Position numbers and translations under genes: made by a program | In this document: positions 1 to 4,750 of the stretch, in pieces | How the letters are laid out: the number at the start of each line of letters is the position of its first letter | How positions within the stretch are numbered: the stretch's first letter is position 1 | Assembly (NCBI GenBank): GCA_946061495.1 | Contig: CAMGSV010000072.1 | Span: forward strand, 1-10,978 | Reading direction: 5' to 3' | Length of the DNA: 10,978 nt | Source: an uncultured Spirochaetales bacterium | GTDB taxonomy: Bacteria > Spirochaetota > Spirochaetia > Treponematales > Treponemataceae | Notes under the pieces: generated by a model | Told to the model about the DNA's origin: nothing | What the model saw: the letters and a program-made list of their open reading frames with translations, nothing else | Database searches by the model: none

Positions 1-110
1 TGTGTAAGAAGGCAATCTTACCATGTGTAAGAAGGCAATCTTACCGTGTGTAAGAGGGCAATCTTACACTGTGTAAGAAAGGAATCTTACCAAATGTACG
101 AAAGGAGCCC
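1..110. repeat. Tandem 23-bp palindromic repeat array
   Basis: Four consecutive 23-bp units start at 1, 24, 47 and 70, with no spacers, and a decayed fifth copy starts at 93. Each unit contains a stem GTAAGA ... TCTTAC around a six-base centre (AGGCAA in the first two), so each copy can fold as its own hairpin. Unit 3 keeps most of the stem and unit 4 changes mainly the loop. The array touches the left edge of the window and may extend beyond it. No coding frame is convincing here. It could be a REP/BIME-like element, or part of the 3' untranslated region of a gene outside the window; its function is unknown. Confidence 0.85.
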
Positions 111-121
111 ACCCCCACTCA

Positions 122-249
122 GGAAAACCGTAGGTTTTCCCAATCCGTGTGGTAATTTTTCCACAAAGCCCCGCCCAACTACCCCAAAAGCGAAGGTCGT
201 TAGACCTGAGCAAATCCGTGTGGCAATTTTTCCACAAAAACCCCACCCA
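122..249. repeat. Two-copy stem-loop repeat, about 71-bp period
   Basis: Two related units lie at 122-178 and 194-249. Each begins with a perfect hairpin whose stem sequence differs but whose centre is alike: GGAAAACC-GTA-GGTTTTCC at 122-140, and AGGTC-GTTA-GACCT at 194-207. Each then has a nearly identical block (142-167 and 213-238) that forms a second hairpin, TGTGG ... CCACA around an eight-base T-rich loop, followed by a C-rich tail. Different stem sequences with preserved pairing suggest that structure rather than sequence is retained. Small further hairpins follow at 264-275 (CGCA-GGAA-TGCG) and 301-319 (CTCGG ... CCGAG). No gene is seen in 1-589. Confidence 0.7.
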
Positions 250-414
250 GAAGCTAGACAAACCGCAGGAATGCGTTAGTAGAAGTTGAAGTTACATTCA
301 CTCGGGTGGCGAAGCCGAGCCAACCCAACAAACAAATTGTGGGAGAAAAAAATGTATTCAGGAGCAAAAAAAGTGTGTGTTTTCCGCAAAAATCCTTGAC
401 AAGTAGATTTATCC

Positions 415-440
415 CTGACACAACACATATATGGTAGAAT
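415..440 (+). promoter_or_regulatory. Extended -10 promoter upstream of truncated lipoprotein
   Basis: An extended -10 element TGG-TAGAAT lies at 432-440, with a weak CTGACA at 415-420 only 14 bp upstream. Extended -10 promoters tolerate a poor -35. Predicted transcription would start near 446-448, giving a leader of about 140 bases before the ATG at 590. Confidence 0.55.
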
Positions 441-454
441 TTACAGCGTAAATT
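438..454. promoter_or_regulatory. Operator-like palindrome over the transcription start
   Basis: A perfect inverted repeat AATTTAC-AGC-GTAAATT overlaps the end of the -10 box and the predicted start site. That is the usual position of a repressor operator. It could equally be an RNA hairpin at the 5' end of the transcript. No regulator gene is visible nearby. Confidence 0.4.
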
Positions 455-475
455 TCCTTTCCCATACAACCGAGA

Positions 476-513
476 CCGCAGGCGGAATTTCCGTCTGCGG
501 CCTTTCTTCGTTT
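476..513 (+). terminator. GC-rich stem-loop in leader, possible attenuator
   Basis: The arms 476-485 and 491-500 (CCGCAGGCGG and CCGTCTGCGG) pair over ten bases with one G-T pair, and the stem can extend inward. The tail CCTTTCTTCGTTT is T-rich but interrupted. The hairpin sits about 30 bases after the predicted start of the promoter at 415-440. It may therefore attenuate the downstream gene or end a short RNA of about 60 bases. As an intrinsic terminator it is imperfect. Confidence 0.45.
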
Positions 514-589
514 AAATCGTTTTTCCCCAGTCATTCCACTCGGCAGTGTGCTGAGAAAAGATAACGTTTTGCAAAGGAGGATTTGAAAA

Positions 590-766
590 ATGAAATCCAA
601 GAAGTTTGTGGTGGCAGGGCTGGTTCTGGCAGCAGTCACCATGGTTCTGCTGCCCCTGTCCGGCTGCAAGAATGATTCGGTGCCGGCAACTATGTGTAGG
701 TTTTGGAGATTTAGATTTTTCGCTCTAAAAAAAATTAACTTTTTTTTAGATGCTATCATTTGTTGA
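590..766 (+). pseudogene. Truncated lipoprotein gene, signal peptide remnant
   Basis: A strong ribosome site AAAGGAGG (573-580) lies nine bases before the ATG. The frame encodes 58 residues. The first 26 form a classic lipoprotein signal: a charged MKSKK start, a hydrophobic core, and a lipobox ending L-S-G-C with Cys26 as the lipidation site. About ten residues later the sequence becomes AT-rich and unlike any mature domain, and the frame stops at TGA 764-766. The leader and signal peptide closely match those of the lipoprotein gene starting at 864 (same ribosome site, same MKSKK start, same Cys position). This therefore looks like a paralogous cassette that lost its body after about position 690. 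A genuine small lipoprotein is possible but less likely. Confidence 0.6.
724..750. terminator. Perfect A8/T8 inverted repeat
   Basis: The arms TCTAAAAAAAA (724-734) and TTTTTTTTAGA (740-750) pair perfectly around TTAAC. An A-rich stem followed by T8 resembles a weak bidirectional terminator. It would insulate the promoter just downstream (778-786), or act as an AT-rich upstream element for it. It lies inside the decayed part of the truncated lipoprotein. Confidence 0.4.
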
Positions 767-777
767 TATATAGTTTG

Positions 778-786
778 TGGTATAAT
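778..786 (+). promoter_or_regulatory. Extended -10 promoter for the FGE lipoprotein
   Basis: TGG-TATAAT is a consensus extended -10. No good -35 lies 17 bp upstream; TTGATA at 763-768 is only 12 bp away. A short inverted repeat TATCA ... TGATA (754-768) lies where a -35 or operator would be. The predicted start near 793 gives a leader of about 70 bases before the GTG at 864. Confidence 0.6.
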
Positions 787-863
787 AAACAATACAAATT
801 TTGCAGCCTATCCTGGCAGTGTGGCTAGGAAAGGATACATCATTATTAAGGAGGATTTGAAGA

Positions 864-2088
864 GTGAAATCCAAGAAGAAGTTTGTGCTGGCGGGACTGA
901 TGCTGCTGGCAACTGTGTTGGTGCTGCCGCTGGTGGGGTGTGATACCGGTTCTGGTGGTGGTTCCGTGGCCCAGAAGCCAGCCACAAACACCCCGGGGGG
1001 GGGGCACTGATGGGAACAGCGGGAACGGTGAGGTGTACACGGTCACCTTCAAGGCCAACGGTGGCACGTTTGCCGACGGCAAAGACACCAAGACTGAGAC
1101 CGTGGAGAGCGGGCGGACTATCGAAGAACCACTTGTGACATATCCAGGCACAAAGAACGAACTCTACTGTTGGGAAGAGTTTGGACAGGCAGTGACGTTC
1201 CCCCTGGAGGTAGAAAAAAATATGACCTTGACGGCGGAGTGGGGAATAAAGGTGGGTGGAACCGTGTACCCCAAGACCAGCGAGGTGCAGGTGCTGTCAG
1301 AAGAGGTGAATTTGTCCAGCTTGTACGTTGAGGACAGCGAGGGGAAGAGTGTCTCACAGATTTTCGTGGAGAATCGGGTGGGTTCCATCCAGCCCTTTGT
1401 GATGGGGCAGTACGAGGTGACCCAGCAGCTGTACGAGGCTGTGATGGGGAGCAACCCCAGCAAGTTCACCTCGGATGTAGCGACTGGGGAGACCCAGGAG
1501 CTGCGGCCGGTGGAGCAGGTGAGCTGGTACGATGCGGTGGTGTTCTGCAACAAACTGAGCCAGCTGATGGGGCTGGAGCCGGTGTACAGCAAGGGCGGCA
1601 CGACCGACACAAGCGGATGGGGGGAAGGCCCCTCCAGCAGCAATGAAGGCTGGAACGCAATCACCTGCGACTTCACCAAGAGCGGCTACCGGCTGCCCAC
1701 GGAGGCGGAGTGGGAGCTTGCCGCCCGTGGCGGCAACCCTAAGGTAGAGGCATGGAAGGACACCTACGCCGGAAGCAGCACCATCGATGGTGTGGCATGG
1801 TACTCAGACAACAGCAGTGGCAAGACCCACGAGGTGGGGACAAGGAAACCCAACAGCCTGAAGCTGTATGACATGACCGGGAACGTGTGGGAGTGGTGCT
1901 GGGACTGGTACGCCAGCATCGATGCGGACACCCCGTCCGATGGTGAGGCCGTAGGAGCCGACCGGATCTGCCGCGGGGGCAGTTGGAACATTGGCACTAA
2001 CGGCTGTATGGTGTCCGACCACTACGGCGACTGGCCCGAGAACCGCGACAACGAATTGGGTTTCCGTTTGGTGCGTTCAGCCAACTAA
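864..2088 (+). CDS. FGE-sulfatase (SUMF1) domain lipoprotein, frameshifted at a G10 tract
   Basis: The ribosome site AAGGAGG (848-854) precedes the GTG at 864. Frame 1 encodes a lipoprotein signal peptide with the lipobox L-V-G-C (Cys26) and a Gly/Ser-rich linker. It then meets ten G (995-1004) and stops at TGA 1008-1010 after 48 residues. The mature protein continues in the next frame from about 1003 to TAA 2086-2088. With nine G the two halves join into 407 residues. The mature part begins with a Flg_new/InlB B-repeat-like module (VTFKANGGTF ... LTAEW, about 1036-1239). An FGE-sulfatase fold follows (about 1381-2080), with YEVTQ, NPSKF, RPVEQVSWYDAV, YRLPTEAEWE, GNVWEWCWDW, CRGGSW and LGFRLV. 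Only one of the two catalytic cysteines of true formylglycine-generating enzyme seems present, so a binding or structural role on the cell surface is more likely than catalysis. The G run suggests slipped-strand phase variation; sequencing error is the alternative. Confidence 0.85.
995..1004 (+). repeat. Poly-G tract (G10), candidate phase-variation switch
   Basis: Ten consecutive G lie between the signal peptide and the mature domain of the lipoprotein gene. Loss of one G, or gain of two, would put both halves in one frame; the present length gives a 48-residue product. Poly-G tracts are known phase-variation sites in Treponema pallidum, where they lie in promoters and in coding regions of surface-protein genes. 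Confidence 0.8.
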
Positions 2089-2136
2089 GGTTGGCTGGCT
2101 CTAGCGGAAGCTATTGTAATGGTGGCTCACGCCACC
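2079..2136 (+). other. Three tight stem-loops spanning the stop codon and 3' UTR
   Basis: AGCCAAC-TAAG-GTTGGCT (2079-2096) holds the TAA stop codon in its loop. TAGC-GGAA-GCTA (2102-2113) has a GNRA-type tetraloop. GGTGGC-TCAC-GCCACC (2121-2136) is perfect. All have loops of four bases and lie close together. They may protect the 3' end of the mRNA. They resemble the small hairpins at 264-275 and 194-207 in style. Confidence 0.6.
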
Positions 2137-2184
2137 TGCGAGTCCAGTCACGGATGTAAATTAAAATAAAAGGGAACGTGTTTT

Positions 2185-2219
2185 CACCTGTCGGGTTCAG
2201 GCTCGGCAGGTGTTTTTTT
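2185..2219 (+). terminator. Intrinsic terminator of the FGE lipoprotein gene
   Basis: The arms CACCTGTCGGG and CTCGGCAGGTG (2185-2195 and 2202-2212) pair with one or two G-T pairs and are followed by T7 (2213-2219). It lies about 100 bases after the lipoprotein stop codon. Confidence 0.85.
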
Positions 2220-2265
2220 GCGGGAGCAGGTAGCAGCGGGTTTCTGTCTCCTCACTCCCGCCTCC

Positions 2266-2332
2266 TAACCACTGGCAACTAGCCACTAAAAAACTAACAA
2301 CTAAAAACTAACCACTAACCACTAAAAACTAC
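2266..2332. repeat. Low-complexity CTAACCACTAAAAA direct repeats
   Basis: Short overlapping copies of AACTAACCACT and ACTAAAAACTA fill this stretch, with slight variations. It lies between two similar terminators. The whole gap 2089-2445 carries no gene: it holds hairpins, two terminators and this repeat. It could be slippage-generated filler or a scar of cassette loss. Confidence 0.6.
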
Positions 2333-2344
2333 CATCCCATTCAG

Positions 2345-2379
2345 CACCTGTCGGGCTGCGGCTTAGCAGGTGTTTTTTT
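2345..2379 (+). terminator. Second, near-identical terminator
   Basis: This copy shares the left arm CACCTGTCGGG, the right arm end GCAGGTG, the T7 run and the following GCGG with the terminator at 2185-2219. The inner part of its stem is less well paired. No plus-strand gene lies between the two, so it is an orphan, probably left by a lost cassette. Its T run serves plus-strand transcripts only, so it would not stop the minus-strand chr operon. Confidence 0.7.
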
Positions 2380-2445
2380 GCGGTGGAGGCACCATGGCGT
2401 TCACCGCTCCCCGGCTGAAAGCAGCGTGGACTGCTCGGCAGCCCC

Positions 2446-2982
2446 CTAGAACAGCAGCATCCCCGCTGCCGCTCCCCCTGCAATCAAGAGGATGGGATGG
2501 AGCCGTGTCTTCATCAGCAGCAGGAAGGAAATCCCTGCAATGGCAAGGCTGGGAATGGTTCTGGCCAGGTCTGCCCCCAGCATCCCGTTTTTCAGTGCCA
2601 TGCTGATGGCGGCGTAAAGGGTGATGCCCACCACAAAGGGCTTCAGCCCTGTCATCATCCCCCGGAAATAAACAGAGTTGGCCACCGCCTTGAAGAAGAA
2701 GGCCACCAGCAGCACCAGAATCAGGCTGGGAAGCATGACCCCCAGTGCCGCCGCCACCACTCCCGGCAAGCCCGCCAGCTCGTATCCAAAGGCTATGGCC
2801 AGATTTATGCCCACAGGACCCGGTGCCACCCCCGCAATGGCGGCGGTGTTGGCTATCACTTGGGGTGGCAGCTCAAATCCTCTGGCCAGAAGCTCCTGTT
2901 CCACCAAGGGAATCATGGTGTAGCCGCCCCCAAAGGAAAAGAATCCCAGCTTGAAGAAAATCAGGAGCAGGGTCACTGCCAT
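2446..2982 (-). CDS. Chromate transporter family protein, second short CHR subunit
   Basis: This is a membrane protein of 178 residues, the length of a single CHR domain. Short CHR proteins occur as adjacent pairs that work together as a transporter, and some family members export chromate. The N-terminal signature KLGFFSFGGGYTMIPLVEQE is at residues 11-30 and APGPVGINLA at 53-62, followed by several hydrophobic segments to the C-terminus (AGGAAAGMLLF). The ATG at 2980-2982 is chosen because a strong AGGAGG lies just upstream and the family N-terminus fits. The open frame continues further upstream, but that part overlaps the first chr gene in another frame. The start overlaps the stop of the upstream subunit by 10 bases, suggesting translational coupling. 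Chromate is not a proven substrate here. Confidence 0.85.
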   Translation of the reverse strand: MAVTLLLIFFKLGFFSFGGGYTMIPLVEQELLARGFELPPQVIANTAAIAGVAPGPVGINLAIAFGYELAGLPGVVAAALGVMLPSLILVLLVAFFFKAVANSVYFRGMMTGLKPFVVGITLYAAISMALKNGMLGADLARTIPSLAIAGISFLLLMKTRLHPILLIAGGAAAGMLLF

Positions 2983-3521
2983 AGCCGCCTCCTGGCAAAG
3001 GTGATGGCCAGTCCTGTCGCAATTCCCAGAGCCACCACAAGGGGCAGGGGCAGGGCGGGCAGCAGCAGGCAGAGGGCAAGACTGATTGCTGTCAGAATGA
3101 GGTAGGGGGGCGCTTGGTAGGCAGTCTTTCCGATGCGGTAGGAGGCGTAGGCGATGAGGGCCACCACCACCGGGCGGATGCCGTCCATAGCCTTCTGGAC
3201 TGCCGGCAGGTCGCTGACGTTGGAGAACAGGGTCATGAGGGTAAAGATGATGATGAGGCAGGGGAGGACGCTGGCAATGGCCCCCAGGACTGCTCCCAGA
3301 AGGCCGCCTGTGGTGTAGCCGATGAAGATTGCCACGTTCAGGCCCACGGCTCCCGGCAATCCGCCGGAAATGGATACGATGTCCGTAAAGGTCTGCTGGT
3401 CCATCAGCCGGAGTCTGCCCACAATCTCCCGTTCCACCAGGGGAATCATGGAGTAGCCGCCACCAAAGGCAATGAAGCCAAGCTTGAAGAAGCACAAAAA
3501 TAGTTGAAGTGGTACTTTCAT
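2973..3521 (-). CDS. Chromate transporter family protein, first short CHR subunit
   Basis: This is a membrane protein of 182 residues. The CHR signature FFKLGFIAFGGGYSMIPLVE lies at residues 11-30, with LPGAVGLNVAIFIGY at 55-69 (the usual PGP reads PGA here). Several hydrophobic segments follow. It pairs with the overlapping downstream gene as a two-gene CHR transporter. The ribosome site AAGGTAGG lies eight bases before the ATG, and a consensus promoter lies just upstream. About 60 bases encoding the N-terminal signature are nearly the same in both genes (2899-2958 and 3432-3491), consistent with an old tandem duplication. The exact transported anion is unknown. Confidence 0.88.
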   Translation of the reverse strand: MKVPLQLFLCFFKLGFIAFGGGYSMIPLVEREIVGRLRLMDQQTFTDIVSISGGLPGAVGLNVAIFIGYTTGGLLGAVLGAIASVLPCLIIIFTLMTLFSNVSDLPAVQKAMDGIRPVVVALIAYASYRIGKTAYQAPPYLILTAISLALCLLLPALPLPLVVALGIATGLAITFARRRLWQ

Positions 3522-3542
3522 GGGAAAAACCTACCTTAAACC

Positions 3543-3571
3543 AGTATAAAATCTTTTTAATTCTAATACAA
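3543..3571 (-). promoter_or_regulatory. Promoter of the chr pair
   Basis: On the minus strand TTGTAT (3566-3571) and TATACT (3543-3548) are separated by exactly 17 bases. The start would fall near 3536, about 15 bases before the ATG, leaving just room for the ribosome site. It diverges from the rsmI promoter. Confidence 0.7.
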
Positions 3572-3603
3572 TGGCTGGCGAATGGGGGGAAGGTGTATTT
3601 TTC

Positions 3604-3632
3604 TTGTGCTAAATGTTGTTTTATGGTAAAAT
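3604..3632 (+). promoter_or_regulatory. Promoter of rsmI-flgM
   Basis: TTGTGC (3604-3609) and TAAAAT (3627-3632) are separated by 17 bases, with TGG just before the -10, making an extended -10 element. Seven bases downstream of the -10 is 3639, the GTG start codon itself. Confidence 0.65.
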
Positions 3633-3638
3633 TGTGGT

Positions 3639-4373
3639 GTGTCAACTCTATACATAGTGGGTACCCCCATAGGTAATCTTGGTGACATCACCTACCGGGC
3701 GCTGGAGACTTTCAAGTCTGTGGACGTGATTGCTTGTGAGGACACCCGGCACACCGTGCAGCTGCTGAATCACTTCGAGATCAAGAAGCCTCTGGTTTCC
3801 TGTCGCGCCCAGAATGAGCAGTCGGCTGCCCAGAAGATTGTGCGGCTGTTGGATGAAGGACAGACGGTAGCCTATGCCAGCGATGCAGGCACTCCGGGAA
3901 TCAGTGACCCGGGAGCCGTGCTGGTGGATGTGGCGAGGGCGGCGGGACATGCCATTGTTCCCATTCCCGGTGCCTGTGCCTTTGTTTCCCTGGCCAGCGT
4001 GGCTGGTTCTGGCGGAAAGACCCTGCTGTTCGAGGGCTTTCTTTCTCCGAAGCCTGGTCGCCGCCGTTCCCGCTTGCGGGAGCTGATGGCCACGGGATTT
4101 GCATTTGTTTTGTACGAATCGCCCTTCAGAATCGTTAAACTTTTGGCTGATATTGCCGATATTCAATGTGAGCGTCGCATTGTAGTAGGCAGAGAGCTTA
4201 CGAAGTTGCACGAAGAACTCGTGGAGGGGACCGCGGCGGAAGTTCTTGAGAACTTTGCTGGACGCAGCAAAATACTGGGAGAATTTGCTGTGTTTGTTTC
4301 GGGCAGTAAAAATGCCCAATTTCTAGATGAAAATACCGATACGTCGGTAGAGGCAGGTCAAAGTGATTATTGA
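3639..4373 (+). CDS. rsmI: 16S rRNA 2'-O-ribose methyltransferase RsmI
   Basis: RsmI uses S-adenosylmethionine to 2'-O-methylate C1402 of 16S rRNA in the ribosomal P site. The 244-residue product has the tetrapyrrole-methylase fold with the family motifs LYIVGTPIGNLGDI (4-17), CEDTR (33-37), ASDAGTPGISDPG (80-92), VPIPGA (107-112) and YESPFRI (159-165). It is shorter than the roughly 286-residue E. coli enzyme and seems to lack most of the extra C-terminal segment. The GTG start matches the conserved N-terminus, and no Shine-Dalgarno is visible before it. The promoter at 3604-3632 puts the transcript start on or next to the GTG, so translation may be leaderless. The gene overlaps flgM by 11 bases. 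Confidence 0.95.
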   Translation: MSTLYIVGTPIGNLGDITYRALETFKSVDVIACEDTRHTVQLLNHFEIKKPLVSCRAQNEQSAAQKIVRLLDEGQTVAYASDAGTPGISDPGAVLVDVARAAGHAIVPIPGACAFVSLASVAGSGGKTLLFEGFLSPKPGRRRSRLRELMATGFAFVLYESPFRIVKLLADIADIQCERRIVVGRELTKLHEELVEGTAAEVLENFAGRSKILGEFAVFVSGSKNAQFLDENTDTSVEAGQSDY

Positions 4374-4653
4374 TAAGCTTGGAGGAATCAATCCTCTGAA
4401 CAATGTGCAGAGTTCCCAGCGTGTCTCTGCACGGTCCTCCGTTTCCTTTGGTTCGGATTCCATTTCCGTGTCAGCTGAGGCTCAGGAGTTGGCGGAAGCC
4501 CTCTATCTGTCCGAGGTTGCGGCGGAAACCCCCGATGTTCGCATGGACTTGGTGGAGCAGATTCGGATTAAGATTCAAGATCCAATGTATTTGAGCGATG
4601 CCGTCATTGATTCAACTGTAGACAATATCATGGCATCATATTTCGGAGTGTAA
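4363..4653 (+). CDS. flgM: Flagellar anti-sigma factor FlgM
   Basis: FlgM binds and inhibits the flagellar sigma factor FliA (sigma-28) until the hook is complete, so late flagellar genes stay off. The 96-residue product has a disordered, Ser-rich N-terminus containing the family-like start IDKLGGINPLNNVQ. A C-terminal helical region follows, with VSAEAQELAEAL, VRMDLVEQIRIKIQDPMY and a terminal DNIMASYFGV, matching the sigma-binding part of the family. The GTG at 4363 lies inside the end of rsmI (11-base overlap), so translation is probably coupled to rsmI. A terminator follows at 4678-4725. No flagellar structural gene is in the window. Confidence 0.85.
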   Translation: MIIDKLGGINPLNNVQSSQRVSARSSVSFGSDSISVSAEAQELAEALYLSEVAAETPDVRMDLVEQIRIKIQDPMYLSDAVIDSTVDNIMASYFGV

Positions 4654-4677
4654 TCCTTAGATCGGGGATTCTGGGAG

Positions 4678-4725
4678 AAGACTGTCTTGGAGGTGGAAAA
4701 GAAGCCTTCTGGACAGTCTTTTTTT
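4678..4725 (+). terminator. Terminator after flgM
   Basis: The arms AAGACTGTC (4678-4686) and GACAGTCTT (4712-4720) are perfectly complementary and run into a T7 tract (4719-4725). The next gene starts only 26 bases later on the same strand. The terminator therefore either separates transcripts or partly attenuates downstream expression. No clear promoter fits between it and the gene. Confidence 0.85.
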
Positions 4726-4750
4726 GTTCTGCATCAATCAAGGAGCTGCT

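Noticed and set aside
1..92. CRISPR array
   Set aside because: The 23-bp repeats are directly adjacent with no unique spacers, and no cas genes are present.
172..205. Integron attC site (boxes GCCCAAC and GTTAGAC fit RYYYAAC and GTTRRRY)
   Set aside because: The boxes are only 34 bases apart end to end, shorter than known attC sites. No paired L boxes, integrase or cassette gene is seen.
46..279. 77-residue open frame through the repeats
   Set aside because: It is built from the hairpin repeats, has no ribosome site and has no recognisable protein features.
396..440. TTGACA at 396 as the -35 of the TAGAAT at 435
   Set aside because: The spacing is 33 bases, about twice the usual 17. The extended -10 alone is a better explanation.
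940..1002. GTG at 940 as the true start of the FGE protein
   Set aside because: It lacks a ribosome site, and its first residues are an out-of-frame reading of the lipoprotein linker. The real signal peptide lies in the other frame from 864.
2497..3105. 202-residue plus-strand open frame
   Set aside because: It is antisense to the chr genes, His/Gln-rich and without motifs.
2983..3645. Upstream extension of the second chr gene to a 399-residue protein
   Set aside because: That part is the shadow of the first chr gene in another frame. The CHR signature starts at the ATG at 2982 behind a strong AGGAGG.
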